DNA of 57,864 bases from Mnemiopsis leidyi (taxonomy: Eukaryota; Ctenophora; Tentaculata; Lobata; Bolinopsidae). The stretch spans positions 14,107 to 71,970 of the forward strand of contig JH155950.1 of assembly GCA_000226015.1 (NCBI GenBank). The letters run 5' to 3'. The position numbers were made by a program, and so were the translations under genes. Shown here one piece after another: positions 11,801-23,800 of this stretch. Position 1 is the first letter of the stretch. Every line of letters starts with the position of its first letter. The notes beneath the pieces are model-generated. The model had not been told where the DNA came from. It was given only the letters and a program-made list of their open reading frames with translations, and made no database searches.

Positions 11801-14800
11801 CTGAGCAGCGCCGTTAACGTGCCACAAGAAGGTAGGATCTTGTTGAGCTCCTTTAACGGTACACACCAGGTTGACGTCTTTACCAGCAGGACCGTTGTCA
11901 TGGGTTACCGACACGTCCAGCACGTCCACTGTCACCTTCTTGTCAAAGTGAGTCTTGGTGGTGGACTCCAGGATTGAGGGAGCAGGAATGTCGATAGCAA
12001 ATGTCCAGATAGCGTCTTGGGAAACTCCTTTAAGATGGAGTGTGAAGGTCTGAGTTCCGTTGACCAGAGAAGTTGCGCTGATGTGTTCTTTCTGGGAGGA
12101 CTGGTAGACTGTCTGGCCGCTGGAGAAGGAGACAAACTTGGATACGTCTTCAGAGGCAATACCGGTAACCTTAACAGGAACGTCGATATCTTTACCGGTA
12201 AGGACTGTCACGTCACTTCCACTCAGTGCTGAAAGGGTGGGGTAAGAAGGGGAGGAAATGTTCACAAGTCTCGGCAGTGGGAAGTTCAGTATCATTGAGT
12301 TGGGAGATTTGATTACAATTTTACTTTCACTAGTTTCAGTGATTAGCCAAAAATAATAAGGTTTGACATTGAGAGACTAACCAATAACATCGACAAGAAT
12401 ATAAATATAAGAAATAAATATAATAATGTTTGACATTTAAAGACTTGCCAATAACGTCAACAAGAACTGCAGCCTGAGACATAACGTTGTTAACGTTCAT
12501 GAAGCAGGTGAAGTTCTTGTCCTTGACCGCGTTTGTTATCTTCAGTGTGGTGAGTTGGTATCCTTTAGCAGCATCAAACACTGAGTCAGTTACTTCGAAA
12601 CCCGAGGTGGTCGCTGAAATTGGGAGTGTTCAACAATTCAACAACTTTCTCTTGGTATTCTTTGAATGATGAGTCACGTAGCAATGTTTGTTTCAATCAA
12701 ACTTAAAAAACTACATCGCTTAAGTTCAAACTAGAGTCCCACTCACTGTTGCTCTTATATTTGATCTTAGCATCATCTCCATCAATCCAGTAAATCTCCG
12801 AAGGTTTTTCTGGCGAGCCGACAATAGCACACACCAAGCTGGCCTCTTTTCCCGCCTCAGCTTTTGTTCCATAAGCTTTCTTCTCTGTGATTAGACAAAT
12901 ATTAACAATAGCGGCATACTGAGTTTATAAAAGATGGCCTGATGGTTTTCACTTCATATTAATGGAGGAATAACATATCTTCTTTTAACATTTATCAATA
13001 AAGAATAGCCGTGTCTCGAGGCACTTACCGAAGTACCAGATTTGAGAAGTTCCAGAAAAGTCGAGAGCTTTGCAGAGGAAGGAGGAGGAGGTAGTGAGGT
13101 GTGAGGGTGTGGTTAGAATCGAGGTGGTTGTATCTTAAGGGGAAGGACGAGGGTTAGAGATACTTTCAGTATCATGTTATTCTCTTATTGCTTTATTATA
13201 GTAGTTTTAATTGGAAAAACTTGATTTGTGTTCAATTTGCAGCAAAGAAAACGTAAGAACTTGTAATTGTGGGTCGTCACTGTTAGACTTACCAGAAGTT
13301 TGGTTATAAGAAGAAGAGACGGTTAACTGTTCTCCCTCTTTCAGTTTAGTATCGGTCCCGGCCGACCAGTGGACCATCTTGGAGAGGTCAGCTCCGGTTA
13401 AAGTACAGGTCAAACTGGCAGTACCTCCCACTTTCACAATAGAATTAGCGGTTACCACTCCGGCTGTAATGATTGAATAAGTTATGTTCTACAAGCTTTA
13501 CAAATCTTATAGTCTCTAGAGCAAGACGCTAAGACGGGCAAGAAAACGCAGATAAGATGAGAGACAAACAAATACTTCACACTTCAATGACTAAAGATAA
13601 AAAATAGGTCGATGCTTACAGAAGAACTTCAGTTTGATGGTCTCAGTAACGGAATGTCCCAGATCTTTAGCAGGTTTGTAATCAGGAGGTGATTGACGAC
13701 TTGTAACGAAGGTAACGTTACCCTCGGTTCCGGTTAACTTTGTCAGTAACGACAAAGTGTACTCCATACCCTCAGCAGTTGTCTTCTTGGTCCACGTGCA
13801 CTCCTCCGAGGTTTCCCAAGATTTGTAGGTCTTGGATCCAGCTGTTGCGGTGATGCGAAGATCCGAGAGTTTCAGACCCATGAGATCGACAACAAAGGTT
13901 GTGAAAGCTTTACTGTTTTTGTTGATGTATTTGACTCCCTCAGCGTCTCCTCTGATCTTCATTGCTGCGGAGAGTATGGGTTTAGAAACATAGAACACAT
14001 ATCTTTCCCGCTTAACTTAACACTTCATAGGAGCGTGTTTTAATTAGATACGAATTGAAGAACCAACTCTTAGTGTTACTTACTGTACGCATTAGCCATT
14101 ACTGATTTCTCGTAAGAGGTACCCCCGATCATTGCTTTACAGACAAAGTCTTGGTTTTCTTTGATGTTGAAAAGTTTGATGTAACTTTCTTGAGATCCCT
14201 CGTTATTATTCCATGTGCTCTGTGATTGCTGCAGAAAATTCGAGATTTATGATGTTTGTTTTACGGTACATAATTTTGAATAAAAACTAACAAGTATTTA
14301 AACTGCATGATCAAAATAGTGGACCGAAACTGAATCGCAGTATATCTGCTAGTACTACAAAAAACTAACCTCAAAGTAGACAGAAGTTTTGCTAGTACTA
14401 TATAGGTAGCTACAAAGAAACTAACCTCAAAGTAGACAGAAGTTTTGGCAGGAGTCCAGATCCAGGATGTTGGTTGTACTTCAGCACCACTAACTTTACA
14501 TGTAAGAGTTGTAGTCGCCTCCCCTACTTTAACAGCTTGGCTGGTTTCGAAGAACTTGAACTGCCAGATGTTCTTGGAGACTTTGGTGGTTGATCCTGCC
14601 ATGGTTACAGCACACGTATATACTGTGTCATCTTTCTTGTAGTTTGTAACCTAGACGGAATTGGAATGTAAAATTGTTGATAATTAGAGATTATAAACTA
14701 GAATAAATGATCCAACATATCAGCTAATTGAAATAGACCCTATCAAAAATACTACTGGTTATCAATCTGACTGAATCTTGTTTTCTTCGAACAAAAAAAC

Positions 14801-17800
14801 TTACCTTGAGTTCAGACTGGAAAATCTTGGTCTGTGCCGTGTAGGTGGGGGTGATGGTGATATCACCGGCAGTAGCCAGAGTCTTCCCTTCATTAGTCCA
14901 GACGACGTGTTGCGTAATGTCGCTGTGAGAGTTCGTCACCTTGCAAGTCAGTCCGAGGGATGCTCCGGACTTGATCTGCACGTGTGACTCGTAGTGTATC
15001 TCTGAGAGGAGTGTCAGATTTAGCAGACATGTCTCACGTACACTTGATATCTTCCAGAACATTCTGGATCTTGGATCTACGCTCGTTAGAATATCTTCCA
15101 TACAGTCGTTTCTCGTTACTCTTGAATACGCGTGATTTCCTCTAACTTATCTACTTTAGTTTAAAAAAACACGTTATTTCGAGCTAAGATGTGCACCTCT
15201 CCTGCCAACAAATACATCAGCCAGCTCGCTCAAGGAACTTTCAGTAAAGATCTGGTAGACCATGTTGTGTTAGCCCGGGACAGACTGAAACAGCTCATCA
15301 GACAGGAACTTCAACTGACAAACAAGGAGACACTTCGAGCTGATACACTGATTAGGAGTCACGTGACTCGCGAGCAGACTTGTGAGTGGCTGGAGGCTGT
15401 GAGCTGTATTCTGGATAGTTTCTGTGTGCCGCTGTTACAGAATGGAGCGTCTCTCGTTTCGGTAGTGGAGCAGCTGAAAGAGGAGAAGGTCTCCGACCAG
15501 AACACAATAATTGAGTTGCAAGGGAGGCTGCTTGGGAAGAAAGAGGAAGAACTAAGAGTGCTAGAACAAGGATGCTCTGCTGATGTACCGACTAGTAGTT
15601 CAGTCTTAATGCCGAACCGCAATGAAGATCTGGAGAGTCGTGCCCAGCTGCAAAATTTGTGGGATTATCGACACTTGTATCAGGCGGTAGCTGGGAGACA
15701 GAAAACTGGGGAGAATGTCGGGGTATCACGTGACAGTGCTCTAGAGTCACTTGATGGGTTGAGGGAGATAATGGCTCACATTGGAGACTTCACGTTACAT
15801 AGTTCTGATCATGTGACCCAGGTGCTAAAGAGAGCTAAATCTCTACGAGAAGAAGATGACAGTGAACTGTAAAACTATCCTAGACGATTTACGAAAGTAT
15901 TCGAAATGCTGCATGGCTTTGTTTATTACATTCTTTGCGGAGTCTTATTTGACGGTAAATAATTTATCAATCTTCATTCATAAAAATTTTTCTTTACTTC
16001 GTTATTTTTTGCGATAAGAAACAATTATCATCTAAGTTTATAATAAAATTCAGAGAACATTTAATGCGAACCTGAAACTTCGATCTTGGCTGTTGCCTCG
16101 GAGACTGAATAGTCTGTGGTCATATGGAACTTGAGGATATTAGCCGCACCAGCTTTAGCTCCTACTGCGTTTACGATCGAGGTCAAGGTCTTCGTGTCCG
16201 CCTTCCAAACGGGCTGTATGAATTTAGGGTTATTAGAAAATTAGAATAAATTGTACAACTGTATAACTATGAGTGTATTATCATCTTTTTGTATTTTCAC
16301 TAATTCTTGGTGCTCTTGTTTCTAAGCAGGCACCAAGTTTTAAGTCTTATAACAAATATACATCACATTAACAGTCAGACTTACAGCCTCAGCAGTGAGT
16401 GCGGTAGTGTCCAACATCCACTTCAGTTTAGAAGAGTAGTCAGCAGAGTATCCAGTAAGTGTAACGGTAAATTTGTAGGCGGTCCCAAGTACCAAGTTTA
16501 TAGTACTAGGCTCGTACTTGATGGCTGGAATAAGTGGTTATTGCGAAATCCATGAAATATGTGTTTACCAGCTTATACAATCGAGTTCGTTCATTCATAA
16601 TTGTGCTCAACTTAGGAAATAAATACTGAAAAGTGATAAAAGCGTTAACGTTTAAAAACTTACTAGCTACATCCAAAGTGGAAGAGACTGAATAATCAGC
16701 AATTCCATCCAGTCTGAACAAATAGCTGGTCTTGGCCCCCGCTGTGGCAGTTCCGGCCTTGATAGCCAACTTGCCGACCCACTCCTTCTTAGCAGCATCC
16801 CAGGTCCTACTCTTAGTGTAAATAGCAGCATCTGTCAGCTCCTGGGTTGTACCGAGGAACCAGGCCACTCTCTTCAAGTCGATATCAGTGTTCAACCCTG
16901 TCAACTTCATAGCAACTACCGACTCAACAGTGTTGAAAGAGAGAGTCTCCTGAGGAGCCATCTGATAAACATCCATGTTGATAGCGGGAGCTACTCCATC
17001 AGACTCCACCTTGGTGGAGCAGACGATGTTGCTGTCTTTAGCGGCAGCCACTATCACCAGGGTGCTCTGCATCGTCTCTCCGGCGTAGGGCGGAGTGTTG
17101 ATCTTGTAGTGGGCCGTGTCGGTGGGAGATGCTACACTTCCATCCACCGTCCAAGTGATGTGAGCAGGTGCTGTTTTACTCTCGGTAACCGTGCACGTGA
17201 ACGTGGCTGCTTTACCTGATAGCACCTCCGTCGTCACCTGGCTTGTCGTCAGCTTGTAAACGTCCACTGTCGCTGTTTTGGTGAAGGAGTTGGTGGGGTA
17301 GTCAACTTTGCACGTGTATGTTTGGTCAGCCTTGGCTGATGCGATCCTTAGTTCCGCGTGTTGGTTTCCACCAGTAAAAGCAGATTTGATCACGGTGAAT
17401 CCTGTTGCGGTCGTTGTACTTTTGTAGGTCGCACCTCCACTCACTTCCCAGTAGATGTCAGTCGGCTCCGAGGAGGAACCCTTAACATCACAAGTTATTG
17501 TAGCAGCAGCATCCAGCTTCACAGTGGTAGATTTAGTTGATATCTCGATAACATCCACCGGGATTGGCTCCTCATAGTCCTTACCATCAAGAGCAACCTT
17601 ACACGTGACAGTAGAATCTGCATTCTGGTTAGCAAGTTGGAGTTTGTTGTTCTGTTCACCGCTGGCGAAAGTGGAGGTTGTCATGGTAACACCAGTCTCG
17701 GTAGATGCAGTATAGTCAGTGGCACCAACTCTCCACTTCCATGAAGTTGGTGCTTTGTCAGTTCCGGCTACAGAACAAGTTAGACTGGCGGTTGTTCCTT

Positions 17801-20800
17801 TCTCGGTCTTGAAGCTGCTGGAGCTGATGGTGAAAGTGTCTGATTTCACCGTCCAGGACAAAGTGTTACTCTCCCACTCGTGATTGCACGTGTAGGTGGC
17901 ATCCGCATCCGCTTTTACTACCTTCATGGTGGTGTAAGTGTAGCCCCCGCTGGAGGATTTACCAAACTCGTAGCCAGTAACCTGCTCAGTCTCCGATAGT
18001 TTACCAGTGAAGGATCCACTCCACCAGACCTTGGCGTGAGCTGTCGCCTGGCCGGAGTATCCACAAGTTAGCGTAGTGGCAGAGCCGGCTTTAACGGTGG
18101 TGCCTGTTACACTCTTCTTGATTACATCAACCTTGACCATGTGGGTCCACTTCCTGCCGTTCACTACGAAGTTAGCGGTGAAGGTGGTGTCAGCTGCAAC
18201 TCCGTCTATCAGCAGGGTTGTAGAGCGAGACTGAGTGACCTTGTCCCAGTTGGTCCAGCCCACCGTCTTCTTGCCTTGTCCATCCTCCTCGCTCCAGTAC
18301 ATATCCTGAGAGTTCAGAGCCAGAGAAGAGCCGGTGATGGTGCCCACTACAGTAGCCGGCTCGTTTTCTACCGTCACAAAGTTCTTGCCGGACAGCACGA
18401 AGGTGTCGACCGAGGAGAGAGCCTTGAAGGTGAAAGTACCGATCTTGATCTGACAGTCGACTTTAGTGTCGACACTCAGCGGGGCGGTCATGATGCTGGA
18501 GAACTCTCCGTTGTTCAGGGCAGAGGGGGTGATGGCCTTGATGGTCGGACAAGTTTCCTTGAAGTATACTGATTGTCCGGAGACGTAGTGGAAGGTGGCG
18601 GTGGAGGATGTGATCTGATGGTAATTTGCTCCAACGTGTATAAATCCTTTACATGCTGAAAGAGAGTGTTGCTTGAGAAGTTCTTATTTGAGGGGTTTAA
18701 TCCTAATTTAAAATATTTATTCACAAAATGACTCCATCATCTTTCCAAGAAAAATAAAAATTGACATACCAGTGTTGCCATTACAAGCAGTTTTTACTGC
18801 ATCGATCGTGGAAGAAGTTGTAGCTTCATAGCTTGCAGTTCCGATATCACCGTACTTGCACCAATCTGAAGATTTGATCAAGTCAACAGTGGCCAACGTT
18901 GACAAAATATTTTAGATGAGTAAATAGCAACGCTGGATAACTTATGTTGTGGGTTTAATCTTGAAAGTGACATAGTGTGCCAAGGGATTGTCACATCTCC
19001 GATATTCGCTGAGATACAGCTGCATTCCAAGTCTCACCAGAGAAAGGCTTGTAAGATGCACTGAGCGCTGCAAACTTGTTGAAGCTCAATTTGGCGACGA
19101 CGTTTCCTTTCAATTTGGAGCACCCGGTACTACTGTCAAACTGGTAATTGAAGACGGTTTTCTCGTTTTGTTTTAGGGTTAGATGAGTGGAAGTTTTGGA
19201 GATGGTCCAAATTTGAGGGTGAGTTTCGTCCGAGGGTGTGGTGCTCCACACACTGGTTGCACACTCGTGCACGTGCACACTAGCACGGTCCCATTGAACC
19301 CAGCCTAGCAGACTGTTGCTGGAGTCGTAGAAGTTGACAAACTTCTCAGCAGAGTCAGGGTTAGCAGTGTATCGGATCTGTATGGGAGTCGACTCCAGGT
19401 CGTGGGTTATGACACAACTCTGATCGCTGCAGTCTTTAGTTATTCCCGTCCAGTCTGAAATTTAGATGGCTACCTAATTGCCAAAGCCCTGTGGGTGGGA
19501 ACCACAGATACAATATAAGCTCTGCTTTTTTGCACTTGCTAAGTTGCTAGTTGCTAAGATAATCCGGATTCCAGCAGCAATTAAAAAAATTATGTCAAGG
19601 CCCAATAAACCAAAGTCGAAAATAGATGAACCCACCTCCTTCTTGAGTTGGTAGTTTGGCAATAACCCTGTTGTTCATCTCGAAGGCCACGTGACCATCG
19701 TTTTTGGAGTTTGTAACTTTGCAGGTGATCTTCGCGTCAGCTCCAACCTCAATATAATCCTCGGTCGTCGGCGTTTCTAAATAGAGAAACAAGAGTAAGC
19801 TGATCGTTCTCATTGATCACAGTGTTTAATCTATACTTGGTGCCATGGAAAAGTCCACAATTTTAATTACTCATTCAACTTCATTTGAGCAGTAAGAAAA
19901 TGTCAAATATCACGTACCAATGTAGTCGATGAAGGGTTCCTTCTTGAAAGTTCCAAGAGAGTCTCCGCCGGCGGTGGTGAAAGCGTAAGAGCAAGTGTAG
20001 GTAACATCAGCCTCAACTTTACTGTTTGTCAGTGTAGTTTTCTGTCCGTTTGAGAGGTCCTCTTGTTTTGTAGTTGTTGTCCTAAAAGAGGATACTTAGT
20101 AAAAGTATTTTTCCATCTCCTAAACTTTTTTGCCGCAGGACAGAAGTATTTGATCTGAACAATATCAGATGACCGTTATAAAATATGGTCATTAGTGATT
20201 AGATTTAGTTATTTCCATGCCAGAAATGAGAACTTAAACTTACGAGGAGGTGGTAGTCCACTGAGGAGTAAACTTCAGATCGGAGTTGTACTTGGTGACT
20301 TGGCACCAGACACTGCTGGAGTTACCCTTCTGTACAATCATATCATCGCTCTTCGTCAGCTCTGGAAACACAGAATGGTAAGGTAAAGATAGATGCAGAC
20401 TTCTCGTTTCAATATGTAAATATTGACAGAACTGTAAAATAGTTATATTATTAAAAATAAAGTATGTGTTTGAGAAACCAACCAAAAACGTCGTGAGTGA
20501 GAGTCTGAACAATGGCGTTGTTGGGAAAGGTAAGAGTCAGCTTGACAGCGATATCAGCTGTAACTTTGGAGGCAGCTAGAGTCAGAGTGTTTACCTCTCC
20601 GTTCCCATTAGTACCTTCCACTACTGACGATCTGAAAGTTACACTTGATTAGAATACCCGGTATTTTCTTCTTTAACCAACTATACATTACATAGTGATG
20701 GTTTCAATTCTAGGAGAACTTTCAGTAAGGGGAAGTAGAGAAGTTGGAACCGGACAATTGAGGGAGGCTCTATAGACAATTAAGAGATAGGGAGGGTGTT

Positions 20801-23800
20801 TGTTCAGAAACTTTCTCAAATCTTGTGTGATCTATTGTCCTCAGCAGCTATCGTGGCATGTGTTTGACAACAGCACCAGTATTAGGAAGAACGTTAAGAA
20901 AGAGCTAAAAATAGAACACTCACGAGCTGCCAGTGACGTAGTCCACCCCTCCAGCAGACCAGGTGATTGTAGGTTTGGAGTCCCAGCCGGTGGTCGTGAC
21001 AGACAGAACCAGATCTGTCCCCAACTCTACCAGCTTCATCTTGTACGGTGTAACTGGATGGAGGGGTGTTTGTTAGAACGTAACACACTGTCTAGCACTG
21101 TTTATAAAGAAAGCTCAAGTACTTTTGATATTCCAACTCCATATATTTTTAACAACCGTTTGTTGCAGCGTTGTTTTAAGCCTCAAAGAACGGTATACTC
21201 GCATTAACACACAACAGAAAATTAATGTTAAAATCATAAATCAGATCTAAGGCCATAAAACTTACCGAACGAAAAGATGTCAACTTTAGCAGTAGCTGAG
21301 CTGAGTTCGTTCTGGTACATGGACAAGACACACGTAAACACGTGATCAGTGGAAGTGGTGGAGTAGGTCAGAGTGTTACACAGGTTTCCACCCGAGTATG
21401 CCCCGTTTTGAAGGACATGTCCTGTTTCCGTGACGGTGAACGTCTTAGTGCTGTCTTTGAAGAGGAGCGATTTGGGAGCTTCTTTAGCGCCCGTCACGCA
21501 GCATTGAGGTGAGGCAGTACTGGCGGCTACAGCTGCGTTTCCTTTACCAGTAAGAACTGAGGGGAGATTATTGTTTAGAATTAACTAGAAAGTAGGATGC
21601 TGGATCTATAAGGGTAAACTACACACTCCTAGATTACCAACTTACTAAATTAAATGGTTTAACGAAGATGCTAAATACTTACCAACAACATCAGCATCAA
21701 CATTCATTTTGTAATCCTTCCCGTTGATGACAAAGGTACACTCGTAGGATGTATCTTGAGTGACAGTTTTAGCGAGAAGAGTTGACTTTTTGTAACCTGT
21801 TGTAGATACCCAGGAATCCTGCAATCGGACAATGTCAAACATATTGTTTCGAAACATCATGTAATGTGCTCAACTTGAAGTTATAGAGCTAGTGCGGAAC
21901 GTTTTAAGTACAATCGGCCAAATTCTAACGTCCAATCATACCCCAAATTTGTTTGGCACCATGAGGTAAACCAAGCCGTCAGATAAAACACAAATCCAGA
22001 TTTCCTGGTTAATACAAAGCTGAGAAGTTAGAATAAATACAGAACAAGACCAGGATTTACTCACAGTTGCAACGGTGTGGTCGTTGTCGACAGTGTCCCA
22101 CTTGACAGTAGGGTCTATCCTGATACCGCTTATCGTACAAGTCACAGTGGCACTTTGTCCGGTTGTCAGCACCCAACTTGTCTTGGACAACTCTATCGGG
22201 AATAAATATTGGGTTAGTTAATTGATCACGTGATATCTGTATTACAACTAGCAGAGTTCAGGAGAGAAAAAGAAAACGTTGTTGGAGCTAAATTATATAA
22301 AACTAACCAAACACATCAGCAACAGCAGAGGCAGTAAGAGAGGAATAGCCGTATTGGGCAGTACAACTTATACTCTTGTCTGCTGTGAAGTATTGCTTGC
22401 GGAGGGTTAGTTCTCCGGTAAAGACGCCGCCACTCCATTTTATAGCCTGAACCGACAGAGTTTAATTTTCTGCAATATTAACAAACCCCAGGGAAGCTTA
22501 CAAGCATTTCATTTAGAAAACAGGCGAAAATATAACATCTGTTCTATGAACACACTATGATACTTACACTAGCGGTGGCTTCATCGGCGACATTAGCCCC
22601 GGCACTCCATGTTTTAGTTCCGTCAGTGAAGGTGAAGGCAGAAACGGGAGAGGAAGCATGTCCGCTCCGGATGTTATCTACTTTACAGATAATAGCAGCC
22701 GAGTCGTCTCCCTTGTGTGTGTAAGTCTGCTCCACACTGATCGCTGGAGATGTTGGTATTTGGAGAAACTGTTTAGAGTAAACTCATATCCACAGCTAAT
22801 TCATGAGCTGCTATGGGTGTTATGCGAGGGATATACAGAAGTATATTCCCTTAGTCCTCATCCGTCTTCCCGCAGAATCAGGTAAAGTTTACTTACTGAC
22901 AATGTCCTGTTCTCCCGCAGAATCAGGTAAAGTTTACTTACTGACAATGTCCTGTTCTCCCGCAGAATCAGGTCAAGTTTACTTACTGACAATGTCGATG
23001 TGAAGACCGTTCTTCCTGATTTCTGCAACAGTTCCCCACTTGAAGACACAGTCGTAAGTACCGTCGGAACTTACGGAGTCTATCTTAACTTCAGCTTTAG
23101 ATTGAGCATCAGTGTTTACAGAGAATGTCGCCTTCTTCGACTGGTCAGTTGCTGCCCTGAGAATGATGAGAAGGTTAGGAGATTGGCAGAAACCGCTTCA
23201 AGACAGTGGATAGGAGAAGTTTCAGTTTCAATTTCACAGATTTTAGAGGGTCACGATTATTGGATCTTCTTAAGTACCAATGACAGATTTGAAACATACG
23301 TAGAGTATGTGGTCCCCCCGTAGATAATCTGAACCTCAGTAGCTTTCTCGTGAGTCTCCTTGACATCACAGTACAGTGTTACAGATCCACCAGCAGTAGT
23401 TGCTACTTCAACATCTTGTACAGCTGGGAAAGTGTGGGGTGTCAGTAGACAGTCAGAAAACTATTATCCATCAAAATCTAAAATATAATTGTTTAACACG
23501 GATTGAAACGTCAAGTTTGTCTAAAAATTAAATAAACATAAAGAAGAGTTACACATTTATAGACAAAAAAGACGGAACAAAGACATACCAACAACGTCGG
23601 CGACGACAGTGGTGGAGACGGCGGAGGTGGTGGCGGCGTCAGTAGCAGCGCCGGTCCAGGTGAAAGAGCATGTGTAAGTGGTATCCTGGGTGATGGTGAT
23701 CTCCGAGGTGACCTTGTTACCGGTGTGGGTAACTTGGGTGTTAGCAACACCGTTTAGTGTGATGGTGGCACTGGCGGGGGCTGCGTTCCTGAAACGTTTG

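Larger units (their letters stand above)
12449..16524 (-). other. Ig block, exons 37-46
   Basis: Exons: 16385-16524, 16072-16213, 14805-15001, 14426-14650, 14084-14219, 13620-13964, 13293-13463, 13029-13133, 12747-12884, 12449-12613. The first domain (two exons) lacks both cysteines (KFTVTLTG, LKFHMTT). Exon 13620-13964 is a divergent domain without the standard Cys pair. The others are regular. Exons 14426-14650 and 14805-15001 show the half-domain/half-domain layout well: YTCAV and then LTCKV both lie within 14426-14650. The acceptor of 14084-14219 offers a second in-frame AG 6 nt upstream of it. The intron 15002-16071 contains a separate gene on the plus strand. Exon 12449-12613 ends at a GC donor. 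Confidence 0.75.

Noticed and set aside
22867..22996. CRISPR-like regular repeats
   Set aside because: Eukaryotic context, head-to-tail repeats without unique spacers, and units overlapping a splice site. The same reasoning applies to the other arrays.
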